Shown: positions 18,367-29,815, numbered from the stretch's first letter. The stretch is 64,000 nucleotides of DNA from Anaerobacillus alkaliphilus (GCF_004116265.1 NZ_QOUX01000032.1:124001-188000), one strand, 5' to 3'. The notes: generated by a model not told the origin, from the sequence alone. Translations and numbers: made by a program.

Positions 18367-18999
18367 ATGTTAACAGTAGCAATGCCAAAAGGACGTATAT
18401 TTGAAGAGGCTGTTGAGCTTCTTCGTAAAGCAGGCTACAATCTCCCGCCTGAGTTTGAGGACAATCGCCGCCTGATTATAGATGCTGAAGAAGCAGGGAT
18501 GCGCTTTATCCTCGCCAAACCGATGGACGTTCCTACCTATGTGGAGCACGGCGTTGCCGACATTGGTGTTGCCGGCAAAGATACGATGATTGAAGAAGAG
18601 CGTGACGTTTATGAAGTGCTAGATTTGAAAATTAGCGAGTGCTACATGGCGGTTGCAGCTCTACCGACCTATGAAAAAAACAATGATATTGCACCAAAAG
18701 TCGCAACGAAATATCCGAACCTAGCCTCTACCTACTTCCGTGAACAAGGTGAGCAGGTAGAGATAATTAAATTGAACGGTTCGATCGAACTAGCGCCACT
18801 AATTGGCCTTGCCGATCGTATTGTAGATATTGTTTCAACTGGGTCAACATTGCGAGCAAACGGATTAGTAGAACTAGAGAAAATCGTGCCAATTACCTCG
18901 CGTTTAATCGTGAACCCAGTAAGTTACCGGATGAAAGATGTCATCATTGACGAAGTTGTCGAGCGCTTAGCCGCCGTGATTGAGGGGGAAGACGAATGA
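18367..18999 (+). CDS. hisG: ATP phosphoribosyltransferase, short form
   Basis: This 210-residue catalytic subunit condenses ATP with PRPP as the committed step of histidine synthesis. The short form lacks the C-terminal regulatory domain, matching the presence of hisZ. PRPP-loop-like residues are seen in '[14 protein letters not shown]' (about 151-164). AAAGGGGGAT precedes the ATG. It overlaps hisD by 4 bp. Confidence 0.97.
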   Translation: MLTVAMPKGRIFEEAVELLRKAGYNLPPEFEDNRRLIIDAEEAGMRFILAKPMDVPTYVEHGVADIGVAGKDTMIEEERDVYEVLDLKISECYMAVAALPTYEKNNDIAPKVATKYPNLASTYFREQGEQVEIIKLNGSIELAPLIGLADRIVDIVSTGSTLRANGLVELEKIVPITSRLIVNPVSYRMKDVIIDEVVERLAAVIEGEDE

Positions 19000-20282
19000 G
19001 AATTGAACAAGTAACAGAGAAAGTCTCATTAAAACGAAGCATTGACCAAGGAACAGCTCTTCAGCAGCAAGCCGTCGAAGAAATTATCGCCGCTGTTCGC
19101 CGTGAAGGTGACGCTGCCGTCCGTTCCCTAACGGAAAAATTTGATGGAGCTTCTTTAGAAAATTTTCGCGTGACAAAAGAAGAATTAGAAGCCGCCTACG
19201 CACAAATTGATGACGAAGTACTTGCTGCGCTTCGCGAGGCAATGGGGAATATTCGCCGCTTCCATGAACGTCAAAAGCGCGAGTCTTGGTTTGCAACAGA
19301 AGCAGATGGAACGATCCTCGGACAAAAAATTACACCGCTAGATTCTGTCGGCGTTTACGTTCCTGGCGGAACTGCGGCCTACCCATCGTCAATCTTGATG
19401 AATGTGATTCCAGCTCAAGTTGCTGGGGTAGAAAAGATTGTTATGGTATCACCACCAGGTAAAGATGGTACGCTCCCAGCAGGGGTATTGGTAGCCGCTA
19501 ACGAATTAGAAGTAGAATACATTTATAAAATGGGCGGAGCCCAAGCTGTTGCTGCCCTTGCCTACGGAACTGAAACCGTTCCAGCTGTTGATAAAATTGT
19601 TGGTCCAGGTAATATTTATGTCGCGTTAGCCAAACGTGCGGTTTACGGACATGTGGACATCGATATGATCGCTGGCCCAAGTGAAATTGTTGTTCTTGCT
19701 GACGAAGGAGCAAACCCATCTTATATAGCAGCTGATCTTTTATCACAAGCAGAGCACGACAGGTTGTCTTCAGCCGTATTGGTCACACCATCAACTCAAC
19801 TAGCTGAAGCCGTCTCGCTTGAAGTTGAACAACAGTTAGCCACGCTACCACGTAAAGAGATTGCCGAAGCTTCAATCCGTGATTATGGCGTCATTTACGT
19901 CACTCAGGATCTTGATGAAGCAGTCGATGTTGTTAATGAACTAGCACCTGAACACTTAGAAGTTCTGACCGAAGAGCCAATGGCCTTGTTAGGGCAAATT
20001 CGCCACGCAGGTGCGATCTTCTTAGGACCATACAGCTCAGAGCCCGTCGGCGATTACTTTGCCGGCCCAAATCATGTGTTACCAACCAACGGAACCGCCC
20101 GTTTTTCAAGCCCATTAAACGTTGATGACTTTACAAAGAAATCAAGCATTATTTCATATAGCAAGACCGCACTTATGAACAATGCCCACAAAATCGCTGC
20201 CCTAGCTCGCCTCGAAGGCCTCGAAGCCCACGCGAGAGCGGTGGAAATTCGGGTGCCTGGCACCATTCGTGGACAATTTTAG
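18996..20282 (+). CDS. hisD: Histidinol dehydrogenase
   Basis: The 428-residue zinc-dependent NAD oxidoreductase makes the last two steps to L-histidine. Family motifs include [20 protein letters not shown], 'DMIAGPSEI' and GPNHVLPT. It is coupled to hisG by an ATGA overlap. The last roughly nine residues (VPGTIRGQF) are encoded by GGTGCCTGGCACC and adjoining bases. The same sequence occurs as an intergenic repeat after rnr, so the C-terminal tail appears to be repeat-derived. Confidence 0.96.
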   Translation: MRIEQVTEKVSLKRSIDQGTALQQQAVEEIIAAVRREGDAAVRSLTEKFDGASLENFRVTKEELEAAYAQIDDEVLAALREAMGNIRRFHERQKRESWFATEADGTILGQKITPLDSVGVYVPGGTAAYPSSILMNVIPAQVAGVEKIVMVSPPGKDGTLPAGVLVAANELEVEYIYKMGGAQAVAALAYGTETVPAVDKIVGPGNIYVALAKRAVYGHVDIDMIAGPSEIVVLADEGANPSYIAADLLSQAEHDRLSSAVLVTPSTQLAEAVSLEVEQQLATLPRKEIAEASIRDYGVIYVTQDLDEAVDVVNELAPEHLEVLTEEPMALLGQIRHAGAIFLGPYSSEPVGDYFAGPNHVLPTNGTARFSSPLNVDDFTKKSSIISYSKTALMNNAHKIAALARLEGLEAHARAVEIRVPGTIRGQF

Positions 20283-20313
20283 CTAAAAGTCCGCCTGAGG
20301 TGGACGTTTAATT
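20252..20313. repeat. GGTGCCTGGCACC dispersed element, copy A (spans hisD stop)
   Basis: The palindrome GGTGCCTGGCACC (20252-20264) is followed by TGGACAA, AAAGTCC and GAGGTGGAC. It matches 46735-46794 in word order and spacing. It covers the 3' end of hisD and the hisD-hisB gap, the only wide gap in the operon. Confidence 0.75.
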
Positions 20314-20335
20314 ATGTATTGATGGAGGAATGAAC

Positions 20336-20923
20336 ATGAGTAGAACTGCGAGTATTGAACGGATTACGAATGAAACGCAAATTAAGCTGCAACTACAAGT
20401 AGACGGGGAAGGGAAAGCGGATATTAAGACGCCAGTTCCGTTCCTAAATCATATGTTAGATCTTTGGACAAAGCACGGAGTATTCGATTTAACGGTTGAT
20501 GCCGATGGTGATGTGGAAATTGATGATCACCACACAACAGAGGATATTGGTATTTGTCTCGGGATTGCTTTAAAAGATGCTTTAGGTGACAAAAAGGGGA
20601 TTAAACGTTACGGTAATGCCTTTGTACCGATGGACGAAACGCTCGCTCAGGTTGTTGTTGACTTAAGCAACCGTCCACACTTAGAGTTTCGCGCTGAGTT
20701 ACCTAGTAAAAAGGTAGGAACGTTTGATACGGAGTTAGTACACGAATTTTTATGGAAATTTGCGTTAGAGTCACGAATGAACCTGCATGTTATCGTTCAC
20801 TATGGAACAAACACTCACCACATCATAGAAGCAATCTTCAAAGCATTAGCTAGAGCGTTAGATGAAGCAACAACTGTCGATCCAAGGATTAAAGGTGTGC
20901 CTTCGACGAAAGGGATGTTATAA
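20336..20923 (+). CDS. hisB: Imidazoleglycerol-phosphate dehydratase
   Basis: The 195-residue single-function IGPD has the two metal-binding His-rich motifs: NHMLD with DDHHTTED, and '[16 protein letters not shown]'. The start is placed at the ATG at 20336, 7 nt after GGAGG. The ATG at 20330 is only 1 nt from the SD and is unlikely. It is followed without a gap by hisH. Confidence 0.96.
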   Translation: MSRTASIERITNETQIKLQLQVDGEGKADIKTPVPFLNHMLDLWTKHGVFDLTVDADGDVEIDDHHTTEDIGICLGIALKDALGDKKGIKRYGNAFVPMDETLAQVVVDLSNRPHLEFRAELPSKKVGTFDTELVHEFLWKFALESRMNLHVIVHYGTNTHHIIEAIFKALARALDEATTVDPRIKGVPSTKGML

Positions 20924-21571
20924 ATGATCGGAATCGTTGATTATGGAATGGGCAATCTACATAGCGTGAGTAAAGCGTTAGAGCGCCTAAACTATCAATA
21001 TTTTATCTCTGAAAATCCAGCAGAGTTAGCGAAAGCGGATGGTCTAATTCTACCCGGAGTTGGTTCTTTTAAAGATGCAATGGAGATCCTCAGAAGCACT
21101 AAACTTGATCAATTTTTACTCAACTGGGCCGAGTCGGGTAAACCACTTTTAGGAATCTGTTTAGGAATGCAACTGTTGTTTGAGCATAGCGAAGAAAACG
21201 GAGATACAACGGGTCTCTCTCTCCTAAAAGGTAACGTGCGCCGCTTTAAAGGGGAAACGGATACAGGTGAACGTTACAAAGTTCCACATATGGGTTGGAA
21301 TCGACTTCAGTTTCATCAACAACACCCTCTTTTAGAGAACGTTGATCAAGGTCATGTTTACTTTGTTCATTCTTACGTTGTTCAAGAAATGGAGGAAAGT
21401 AACTTACTAGCGAGCAGTCAATATGATGTCGTTGTACCGGCGGTTGTCGGTAAAAATAATGTCCTAGGTGCACAATTTCACCCGGAAAAAAGTAGTGCTG
21501 TCGGTATGAAGCTATTAGAAAATTTTGCGACACTGGTTTCAAAAGAAAGAGAGGCGAAAGTCTATGAGTAA
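20924..21571 (+). CDS. hisH: Imidazole glycerol phosphate synthase, glutaminase subunit
   Basis: The 215-residue class I glutamine amidotransferase has nucleophile Cys in [12 protein letters not shown] (about 83-94) and catalytic His/Glu in QFHPEKS. It passes ammonia to HisF. It begins directly after the hisB stop and overlaps hisA by 8 bp. Confidence 0.96.
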   Translation: MIGIVDYGMGNLHSVSKALERLNYQYFISENPAELAKADGLILPGVGSFKDAMEILRSTKLDQFLLNWAESGKPLLGICLGMQLLFEHSEENGDTTGLSLLKGNVRRFKGETDTGERYKVPHMGWNRLQFHQQHPLLENVDQGHVYFVHSYVVQEMEESNLLASSQYDVVVPAVVGKNNVLGAQFHPEKSSAVGMKLLENFATLVSKEREAKVYE

Positions 21572-22307
21572 ATTTACGATTTATCCTGCTATCGATATCC
21601 GTGATGGCAATTGTGTTCGCCTCATTCAAGGTGATTATGATCAAGAAACAGTTTACGGAAATTCCCCATTAGATATGGCACGACGGTTTGCGGAAGATGG
21701 AGCGGAATGGATTCATACGGTTGATTTAGACGGGGCAAAAGCTGGTCACCGTGTCAATCATGAGCACGTAATCTCCATTGCAAAAGAGTTAAACGTCAAA
21801 GTCCAAGTAGGTGGCGGGATTCGTACACCAGAGGATGTGGCAGCTTACTTAGAGAACGGAGTTGACCGCGTTATCTTAGGAAGCTCTGCGATCAAAGATC
21901 CTGAATTTGTGAAAGCAATGCTAAAGCAATATGGTGAAAAAATTGCGATTGGCATCGACGCAAGAGATGGCTATGTGGCGACAGAAGGCTGGTTAGAAAC
22001 GTCAAAGGTTACAGCTGAAGCACTGGGGATTGAGCTTGCTAGTCATGGTGCTGAGGTATTTATTTTCACAGATATCTCTCGTGATGGCATGCTGTCAGGC
22101 CCTAACACAGAAGCAATTGCAGCCTTAGCTCGTGCAACCGGTAAAGAAGTGATTGCCTCGGGTGGCGTTAGTCAGTTAAATGACCTTACAGAACTAAAAC
22201 AATATGAGCAAGACGGGATTGGTGGGGCGATCATCGGTAAGGCGCTTTACACGAACCAGTTTACCTTAACTGAAGCGCTAGAGCGAGGTGCTGTTAATGC
22301 TAGCTAA
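21564..22307 (+). CDS. hisA: ProFAR isomerase
   Basis: The 247-residue (beta/alpha)8 enzyme has catalytic Asp in '[14 protein letters not shown]' and the second catalytic Asp in 'FTDISRDGM'. The start is ATG 21564, inside the end of hisH, with AGAGAGGCG upstream. An earlier in-frame start at 21525 would add residues with no family counterpart. It overlaps hisF by 11 bp. Confidence 0.96.
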   Translation: MSKFTIYPAIDIRDGNCVRLIQGDYDQETVYGNSPLDMARRFAEDGAEWIHTVDLDGAKAGHRVNHEHVISIAKELNVKVQVGGGIRTPEDVAAYLENGVDRVILGSSAIKDPEFVKAMLKQYGEKIAIGIDARDGYVATEGWLETSKVTAEALGIELASHGAEVFIFTDISRDGMLSGPNTEAIAALARATGKEVIASGGVSQLNDLTELKQYEQDGIGGAIIGKALYTNQFTLTEALERGAVNAS

Positions 22308-23055
22308 ACGGATTATTCCATGTTTAGACGTAAAAGAAGGCCGAGTAGTAAAAGGAGTACAGTTTGTAAATTTACGCGATGCTGGTGACCCAGTAGAATT
22401 AGCTAAATTTTACGATGAGCAAGGTGCTGACGAGCTTGTCTTTTTAGATATTTCTGCTTCTCACGAAGGTCGAGAAACGATGGTCGATGTTGTTGAACAA
22501 GTGGCTGGTCAGTTAGCGATCCCGTTCACGGTTGGTGGTGGGATCAACTCGCTAGCGGATATGAAACGAATTTTACGAGCGGGAGCAGACAAGGTATCGC
22601 TTAACACAGCAGCGGTGCTTCGACCAGAACTGATTACAGAAGGAGCTGACTTCTTTGGTTCGCAGTGCATTGTTGTAGCAATTGATGCGAAATACGACGA
22701 AGAGTTAGGATCGTGGCGAGTCTACACGCACGGCGGTCGTAAAGCAACAGAGTGGGAAGTCATTTCTTGGGCAAAAGAAGCTGTCGCCCGTGGTGCCGGA
22801 GAAATTCTGTTAACAAGCATGGATCAAGATGGTGAAAAGAAAGGCTTTGACCTACCGTTAACAAAGGCAGTTGGTGAAGCTGTTACGGTTCCTGTAATTG
22901 CTTCTGGTGGAGCTGGCTCGAAAGAAGATTTTGAACCAGTGTTTCAGGATGCAAAGGCTGATGCAGCTCTTGCAGCTTCCATTTTTCACTACAAAGAAAC
23001 ATCTGTTGCAGAAGTGAAAACCTTTTTAAAACAGAAAGGGGTTGAAGTTCGCTAA
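22297..23055 (+). CDS. hisF: Imidazole glycerol phosphate synthase, cyclase subunit
   Basis: The 252-residue (beta/alpha)8 barrel has active-site Asp in [12 protein letters not shown] (near residue 10) and in 'VVAIDAKYD' (near 130). With HisH it forms IGP and AICAR. ATG 22297 fits GAGGTG upstream and the usual family N-terminus [11 protein letters not shown]. It overlaps the hisA end and meets hisI in a TAATG junction. Confidence 0.97.
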   Translation: MLAKRIIPCLDVKEGRVVKGVQFVNLRDAGDPVELAKFYDEQGADELVFLDISASHEGRETMVDVVEQVAGQLAIPFTVGGGINSLADMKRILRAGADKVSLNTAAVLRPELITEGADFFGSQCIVVAIDAKYDEELGSWRVYTHGGRKATEWEVISWAKEAVARGAGEILLTSMDQDGEKKGFDLPLTKAVGEAVTVPVIASGGAGSKEDFEPVFQDAKADAALAASIFHYKETSVAEVKTFLKQKGVEVR

Positions 23056-23672
23056 TGAACATCAAATTTGATGAAAAAGGACTAATCCCAGCAGTCGTAC
23101 AGGATGCTACCAGTAAGGAAGTACTTACTGTCGCTTATATGAACGAGGAATCACTACAAAAAACGATTGAGACGAAAGAAACCTGGTTTTATAGTCGCTC
23201 AAGGCAAGAACTTTGGCATAAAGGAGCAACGTCTGGCAATACTCAAAAGGTTGTCGATATTCGTTTTGACTGTGACCAAGATGCCCTAGTGGTGTTAGTT
23301 GTTCCGGCAGGTCCTGCTTGTCACACAGGTTCGTATAGCTGCTTTAGTGACTCTCTTTTAGAAGAAGAAGTAGCAAACACGGATAACCGTTATGAAATCT
23401 TAAACCTGCTTGAAGCAACGATTGCCCAGCGTGAGGCAGAGCGCCCTGAAGGATCTTATACCACCTACTTATTTGAAAAAGGCATTGATAAGATGTTGAA
23501 AAAGATCGGTGAAGAGGCCGGCGAAGTCATTATTGCAGCTAAAAATCGTGACCCAGAGGAATTACGCTGGGAGATTGCCGACTTATTATTCCACCTCCTT
23601 GTCGTTATGCGAGAACAAAATCTTTCACTAGATACAGTTCTCGATACATTGAAAGAAAGACATGCAAAATAA
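23055..23672 (+). CDS. hisI: Bifunctional PRA-CH / PRA-PH enzyme
   Basis: The 205-residue fusion joins phosphoribosyl-AMP cyclohydrolase (about 1-110; HKGATSG, FDCDQDA and GPACHTG supply metal-binding residues) and phosphoribosyl-ATP pyrophosphohydrolase (about 115-205; [15 protein letters not shown]). It performs steps 2 and 3 of the pathway. It is the last gene of the operon, which ends in a perfect hairpin. Confidence 0.96.
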   Translation: MNIKFDEKGLIPAVVQDATSKEVLTVAYMNEESLQKTIETKETWFYSRSRQELWHKGATSGNTQKVVDIRFDCDQDALVVLVVPAGPACHTGSYSCFSDSLLEEEVANTDNRYEILNLLEATIAQREAERPEGSYTTYLFEKGIDKMLKKIGEEAGEVIIAAKNRDPEELRWEIADLLFHLLVVMREQNLSLDTVLDTLKERHAK

Positions 23673-23676
23673 CTGG

Positions 23677-23712
23677 CAAACGCAAGGGAGGAAGTGACCT
23701 TGCGTTTGTTTC
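23677..23712 (+). terminator. Terminator of the his operon
   Basis: A perfect 11-bp stem (CAAACGCAAGG/CCTTGCGTTTG) with a 10-nt loop is followed by a short T-rich tail. Confidence 0.85.
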
Positions 23713-23756
23713 GTTTGTAGAAGAGGAATTTCCATGGAGATGAGGGTTAATGATGA

Positions 23757-24440
23757 GAGAATTAAACGCGATCCTCCTAACATCTGGTAAAGTTAGTCAA
23801 AATACCGAGAGAATTAAACGCAATTCTCCTAAAAACTGGTAAAGTTAGTCAAAATAACAAGAGAATTAGACGTGATCCTCCTAACATCTGGTAAAATTAG
23901 TCAAAATAACAAGAGAATTAAACGCGATCCTCCTAACAACTGGAAAAGTTAGTCAAAATAACAAGATGATTAAACAGAAATATCCTAACATCTGGTAAAG
24001 TTAGTCAAAATAACAAGAGAATTAGACGCAATCCTCCTAACATCTGGTAAAGTTAGTCAAAATAACAAGAGAATTAAACGCGATCCTCCTAACATCTGGT
24101 AAAGTTAGTCAGAATAACAAGATGATTAAACAGAAATATCCTAACAACTGGAAAAGTTAGTCGAGATAACGAGAGGATTAAACGTATTTCTCCTAAAAAC
24201 TGGTAAAGTTAGTCAAAATAACGATAGGATTAAACACAATTCTCCTAACAACTGGAAAAGTTAGTCGAAATACTGAGAGAATTAAACAGAATCCTCCTAA
24301 AAATTGGTAAAGTCAGTCAAAATAACAAGAGAATTTAACGCGCTTCTCCTAACAACTAGAAAAGTTAGTCAAAATACCGAGAGAATTAACCACCATCCTC
24401 CTAACAAATGTAAAAATCAGTCAAAATATCAATAAAACCA
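23757..24440. repeat. 52-bp tandem array, about 13 copies
   Basis: The unit begins GAGAATTAAACGC and contains CTCCTAACA, CTGGTAAAGTTAGTC and AAAATAAC. The first copies start at 23757, 23809 and 23861. Each unit holds two small inverted repeats, GAGAATT/AATTCTC (perfect in copy 2) and CTAAC/GTTAG. Copies diverge by point changes and decay toward 24440. Frequent stop codons make coding unlikely. Confidence 0.93.
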
Positions 24441-24606
24441 ACCAACTTCCCTCTAATAACTAAAAACTCAGCCTACTAACGAAAAAACCCTCTACTGTAT
24501 CCACAAAAACTCCAAAGCTAGCTTATCGCCAAAATGACGTACCTGATATACGTAACACTCGCCCCAAACACCCAAAAAACATTACAATAAAATAACGTCT
24601 TGCTCA

Positions 24607-24635
24607 TTAACAAACAGACAGAAAAGTGATATACT
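24607..24635 (+). promoter_or_regulatory. Predicted promoter of the TPR gene
   Basis: TTAACA (24607-24612), 17 bp and TATACT (24630-24635) lie 35 bp before the start codon. Confidence 0.65.
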
Positions 24636-24669
24636 ACGCGAGTAACCATTTGTAGTATGGGAGGTAGAA

Positions 24670-25710
24670 ATGGGTAAACATACGGAAAAAGTAACTCAAA
24701 TGGGGTTAGTCATCTCTAATCTCCAAGATGGCGCCTATTTCTATAACAAAGGAATAGAAGCTTATCGTGAAAAAAACATGATGAAAGCACAACGTTATCT
24801 TGAGCGTGCTGTCAAACTAGATCCTAAGGAACCGGCGTTTCAATGCCAGTTAGCCATCGTTCATGCTGACTTAGGAGAGTTTCATCGCTCGAATGAAAGT
24901 TTACAAAAAATCATAGATGATAATTTAGGTGACGAAATGCCTGAATGCTACTTCTTTTTAGCAAATAACTACGCCAATCTTGGGTTATTTGAACACGCGA
25001 GAAAAGAAGCACTTTTATATATTGAGAAAGACCCTGATGGTGAATTTTTAGAGGATATTGAAGACCTACTCGAACTGATCCAAGAAGAAGAGGATGATCT
25101 TTTTGCTGAAGCAGAGACGTTCTTAATTCGTTATGAACTAGCATCACATGAGTTGAAAAAGGGAAATTACCAAAAAGCTATTGAATTCTTCTCAGAACTG
25201 TTAATAGAGAGACCTGATTACTGGATGGCCCACATTCGCTTAGCAGAAGCTACTTATTTAAGTGGCAAAGCTAAAAAGGCTATTGAACTCCTTAGATCAG
25301 TATTGGAAAAGGAAGACAATCTTTTGGCAAGATGTCATTTGATGACCTACCTTTTTGAGACAGGTGAACAAAAGAAAGCCAAAGAAATCGCTCAGTCATT
25401 AGCAAATGTATGGAGCTTGGACTTAGACCATGACTATAGTATAGCGATAGCCTTTGGAAAAATAGCTGAACATGAGTTGGCTTATAAAGGTTTAGAACGC
25501 CTTACTCGTAAAGGCTTCGGCGATTCAACCAAGTTTATTTATCAGCTGGGCGTAGCGGCCTATTATACAGGCAGAACAAAGAAAGCTATTACACTTTGGG
25601 AAAAGTTAGCGACACACGGCAATGACTCTGCAATCGCAAATCTTGATATACTAAAAGAAGGTAATAGGATAACACCATCTTACAATTATTCCGTTCAGAA
25701 TGAGTGGTAG
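24670..25710 (+). CDS. Tetratricopeptide repeat protein (YvcD-like)
   Basis: The 346-residue cytoplasmic protein is built of TPR units from about residue 20 to 320 (for example 'AYREKNMMKAQRYLERAVKL', 'GNYQKAIEFFSELLIERPDY'). An acidic linker sits near 140-155 (EEEDD). Position between the his operon and trxB matches B. subtilis yvcD, although that protein is longer. TPRs mediate protein contacts; partners are unknown. GGGAGG lies 6 nt before the ATG. Confidence 0.85.
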   Translation: MGKHTEKVTQMGLVISNLQDGAYFYNKGIEAYREKNMMKAQRYLERAVKLDPKEPAFQCQLAIVHADLGEFHRSNESLQKIIDDNLGDEMPECYFFLANNYANLGLFEHARKEALLYIEKDPDGEFLEDIEDLLELIQEEEDDLFAEAETFLIRYELASHELKKGNYQKAIEFFSELLIERPDYWMAHIRLAEATYLSGKAKKAIELLRSVLEKEDNLLARCHLMTYLFETGEQKKAKEIAQSLANVWSLDLDHDYSIAIAFGKIAEHELAYKGLERLTRKGFGDSTKFIYQLGVAAYYTGRTKKAITLWEKLATHGNDSAIANLDILKEGNRITPSYNYSVQNEW

Positions 25711-25860
25711 AATAAATACATTCCTTGTTGTGAAAATTAAATATGGTAACCTTGCCTGCAAAGTAACTACGTAAACAATGTTACTTTGCATTTTTATTGT
25801 CTACATATTTATCTTGAGCAGTATATTGGACTTATTTTGCCGGATTTATTAGGATAGTAA

Positions 25861-26865
<1,005 letters not shown>

Positions 26866-26871
26866 AGGTTT

Positions 26872-26897
26872 AGGGCACCTGTTCTAGGTGTCCTTTT
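26872..26897 (+). terminator. Terminator after trxB
   Basis: The stem AGGGCACCT/AGGTGTCCT with a 5-nt loop is followed by TTTT. Confidence 0.82.
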
Positions 26898-27018
26898 AAA
26901 ACTGTTTACCCCTGATAGCAAGGACGATTTGTAAATAATTAGACAAGGTATAAAACGCAAATTACACTATCTTAACAAAAAGTTACCCGCTTTTAATTCA
27001 GTTGTAACAGTTTTGAAA

Positions 27019-27109
27019 TATAATAAGGTTATGATATGAGTAAGTAATTGACCCCCTTTTTTATATACTTTCTTGTCGCACGAATGAACGCTGTTCGTGC
27101 TCTTTTTTT
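27019..27109 (+). ncRNA. Candidate short transcript between trxB and the Nudix gene
   Basis: A TATAAT word (27019-27024) lies about 55 nt before a strong hairpin (GCACGAA/TTCGTGC, 27078-27100) with seven T. The hairpin belongs to no annotated gene, since trxB already has a terminator. A transcript of about 75-80 nt, or a 5' attenuator for the Nudix operon, would explain it. No good -35 is seen, so support is weak. Confidence 0.35.
27078..27109 (+). terminator. Orphan terminator hairpin
   Basis: GCACGAA, a 9-nt loop, TTCGTGC and a T7 tract lie 222 bp before the Nudix start codon. Confidence 0.8.
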
Positions 27110-27330
27110 GTCTAAAAGGAACTTGAATTTTCAGAAATTATTTTACTGCAAAAAAATATTGTGTAATAATATTATAGGAAACATTTCACATACATAAAGA
27201 CTTACATTTTTTAGGAATGTTACGATCTGAAAAATATAGTATACTATATAAAAGAAAAAGAGTATGTTAAGCTATAAAATTAACTGTGTTTCTCTCAATT
27301 TTTGAAATGACTAGTACAGAGGTGGGAACT

Positions 27331-27792
27331 TTGCAAAGAGTTACGAATTGTGTCGTCAAGATTGATCAGAAAGTATTATTGTTACAAAAGCCTTCAAGAG
27401 GTTGGTGGGTAGCACCAGGTGGAAAAATGGAAAGCGGAGAGTCCATCAAAGAAGCTGTCACAAGGGAATTTCGTGAAGAAACCGGCTTAGACATTCATGC
27501 CCCTGAGATTAAAGGGGTTTTTACGATTGTTATTAAAGATAAAGAGACCATTCTTGATGAGTGGATGATGTTTACCTTCCGTTCGACAAAGGTTACGGGA
27601 GACATTTTAGATGAGTCACCAGAAGGTCACTTAGAGTGGCAAGAGATAGAAAATGTGAAAAAGCTACCGATGGCCCCAGGCGATGTGTTTATCTTTGAAC
27701 ATATTTTGTATTCAGACGACGTCATTTACGGTACATTTTATTATACAAAAGATTTTGAGTTATTATCCTATGAATTAGACCCAGCGAAATAA
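27331..27792 (+). CDS. yvcI: Nudix hydrolase (YvcI-like)
   Basis: The 153-residue protein has a complete Nudix box, GKMESGESIKEAV followed by REFREETGL (about 31-53). The start is taken as TTG 27331 (LQRVTNCVV), with AGAGGTGG 5 nt upstream, matching the usual length and N-terminus. ATG at 27307 and GTG at 27286 are alternatives. Nudix enzymes cleave nucleoside diphosphate derivatives; the substrate is not determined. It lies 81 bp before rapZ in the conserved yvcI-rapZ-yvcK-whiA-crh cluster. Confidence 0.87.
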   Translation: MQRVTNCVVKIDQKVLLLQKPSRGWWVAPGGKMESGESIKEAVTREFREETGLDIHAPEIKGVFTIVIKDKETILDEWMMFTFRSTKVTGDILDESPEGHLEWQEIENVKKLPMAPGDVFIFEHILYSDDVIYGTFYYTKDFELLSYELDPAK

Positions 27793-27873
27793 ATGTTGTG
27801 AGATTACTTTACAATTACGTAATTGTTGAACAAACATAGCCTTAAAATCATATAAAGAAAGGGAGAAGCACTT

Positions 27874-28752
27874 ATGTCAGCAAAACGAGATATACAAGTA
27901 GTCATTATTACAGGAATGTCAGGTGCGGGAAAAACGGTTGCGGTACAAAGTTTCGAGGATTTAGGCTTCTTCTGTGTTGATAATCTGCCACCCGCGTTAA
28001 TTCCTAAATTTATTGAGCTTATTGAAAGCTCAGGGGAAATGAATAAAGTAGCATTAGTTATTGACCTTCGTGGTCGTGAGTTCTTTGATCAACTTTTTCA
28101 ATCAATCGATTATTTAGGAACAGTGACTGAAGTTAAACCACAAATCATCTTTTTAGATGCAAAAGATAGTAAGCTTGTACAACGTTATAAAGAGACTCGC
28201 CGTTCACATCCATTAGCACCAAAGGGTCTCCCATTAGAGGGGATTCAACTAGAGAGAGAAATGCTTGAAGAACTTAAAGGTCAAGCACAACAAATTATAG
28301 ATACAACGGATTTAAAACCAGTTCAGCTACGCGAAAAAATTATCGAGCGTTTTTCTGCTGCTGAGCAGCATTCGTTCTCAGTAAATGTGATGTCATTTGG
28401 CTTTAAATACGGAATGCCAATAGACGCTGATTTAGTATTTGATGTTCGTTTCTTACCAAATCCTCATTATATTGATCATATGAGACCAAAGACAGGCTTG
28501 GAAGAAGAAGTTTCTTCTTATGTTTTAAAATGGACGGAAACACAGCAATTTATTGAGAAACTTGATGACTTATTGACGTATATCTTACCTCACTATAAAC
28601 GTGAAGGGAAAAGTCAAGTTGTGATTGCGATTGGGTGTACGGGTGGTAAACATCGTTCAGTCACTCTTGCTGAGTATTTTGGGAAAAAGTATTCAACCGA
28701 TTATAAAACGTTTATTACACACCGAGATGTTCATAAAGGGAAGGGAAATTAG
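27874..28752 (+). CDS. rapZ: RNase adapter / nucleotide-binding protein RapZ (YvcJ)
   Basis: The 292-residue P-loop protein has Walker A GMSGAGKT (14-21) and a Walker B-like IIFLDA. The conserved C-terminal domain has [12 protein letters not shown]. Enterobacterial RapZ controls GlmS via RNase E. The Bacillus homologue YvcJ binds nucleotides and affects competence. AAGGGAGAAG lies before the ATG. yvcK follows with zero spacing. Confidence 0.94.
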   Translation: MSAKRDIQVVIITGMSGAGKTVAVQSFEDLGFFCVDNLPPALIPKFIELIESSGEMNKVALVIDLRGREFFDQLFQSIDYLGTVTEVKPQIIFLDAKDSKLVQRYKETRRSHPLAPKGLPLEGIQLEREMLEELKGQAQQIIDTTDLKPVQLREKIIERFSAAEQHSFSVNVMSFGFKYGMPIDADLVFDVRFLPNPHYIDHMRPKTGLEEEVSSYVLKWTETQQFIEKLDDLLTYILPHYKREGKSQVVIAIGCTGGKHRSVTLAEYFGKKYSTDYKTFITHRDVHKGKGN

Positions 28753-29697
28753 GTGAAAAAAGCGAATATCGTAGTTATTGGTGGTGGAACAGGTTTATCA
28801 GCCATTTTACGGGGGTTAAAAACGTTCCCTGTAGATATCACTGCCATAGTCACTGTCGCCGATGATGGCGGTAGCTCAGGACGTCTTCGTGAAGAATTTG
28901 ACATACCTCCTCCTGGAGATGTCCGAAACGTTCTAGTTGCCCTTTCAGAGGTGGAACCCTTGGTCGAAGAATTATTTCAACACCGTTTCCAAAACGGTCA
29001 TGGCTTACAAGGCCATTCGTTGGGTAACTTATTATTAGCTGGTATGACATCGATTACAGGTGATTTTGCAAAGGGAGTTCATGAACTCAGCAAAGTATTA
29101 AATGTTCGTGGAAAAGTTCTTCCTGCAGCAAATCAAAGCATTGTCTTAAAGGCTGAAATGATCGACGGAAGTATAGTTGTTGGTGAATCTACCATCCCTA
29201 AAATTGGGAAAAAAATAAAGCGAGTATTTTTGACACCTGAAAACGTTCAACCACTAGCCGAGACCTTAACAGCAATAAGAAAAGCAGACTTAATCGTTAT
29301 TGGCCCTGGAAGTCTTTATACGAGTGTTTTACCAAACTTACTCGTGCCTGGGATTGCTGAAGCAGTAAAAAAGGCTTCAGCGAAAAAGGTTTATATATGT
29401 AACGTAATGACACAGCCTGGTGAAACAGATAACTATACAGCAAGCGATCATGTGCAAGCGTTAGTCTCACATGTAGGCACAGGAATTATTGAGACAATTA
29501 TTGTTAATAATCAAGAAATAGATAAACAATATTTAGAGCTTTATGCAAAAGAAGGCGCTAAAGACGTCAAATATGATAAAGTAGAGCTACAAAAACTCTC
29601 GTATCAAATTGTTGCCGATCGCCTCTTAATATACCGTGACAATCTTTTGCGTCACGACGCAATTAAACTTTCACAATTGTTATTATCATTACTTTAA
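28753..29697 (+). CDS. yvcK: Gluconeogenesis factor YvcK/GlmR/MgfK
   Basis: The 314-residue UPF0052/CofD-like protein has N-terminal GGGTGLS (about 9-15) and VADDGGSSGRLR. It binds UDP-sugars and is needed for cell-wall precursor balance on gluconeogenic carbon. The start is a GTG directly after the rapZ stop, with AAGGGAA upstream. It is co-transcribed with rapZ; a heptamer palindrome separates it from whiA. Confidence 0.94.
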   Translation: MKKANIVVIGGGTGLSAILRGLKTFPVDITAIVTVADDGGSSGRLREEFDIPPPGDVRNVLVALSEVEPLVEELFQHRFQNGHGLQGHSLGNLLLAGMTSITGDFAKGVHELSKVLNVRGKVLPAANQSIVLKAEMIDGSIVVGESTIPKIGKKIKRVFLTPENVQPLAETLTAIRKADLIVIGPGSLYTSVLPNLLVPGIAEAVKKASAKKVYICNVMTQPGETDNYTASDHVQALVSHVGTGIIETIIVNNQEIDKQYLELYAKEGAKDVKYDKVELQKLSYQIVADRLLIYRDNLLRHDAIKLSQLLLSLL

Positions 29698-29800
29698 TTA
29701 TGAATTTCGAATTATGAATTATGAATTATTGTAAGAAAGGCTTCGAAGCAAACCTTCAATCCATTCAATTCACAATTCATAATTCATAATTGACAATTTA
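29698..29800. repeat. Heptamer-armed palindrome, copy 3 (yvcK-whiA)
   Basis: The left arm has GAATTAT heptamers. The perfect centre GCTTCGAAGC is at 29740-29749. The right arm (AATTCACAATTCATAATTC) is complementary to the left and ends about 16 bp before the whiA start. Confidence 0.92.
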
Positions 29801-29815
29801 AAAGGGGGTCTAGCC

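Noticed and set aside
21246-21644. 132-codon frame opposite hisH and hisA
   Set aside because: It is antisense to two well-supported his genes and has no independent evidence.
23757-24440. CRISPR array in the 52-bp repeats
   Set aside because: The whole unit repeats with scattered substitutions; there are no unique spacers and no cas genes.
27031-27042. Leader peptide MSK ahead of the orphan terminator
   Set aside because: A three-codon frame has no statistical weight and the SD is weak; it is kept only as a remark on the sRNA candidate.
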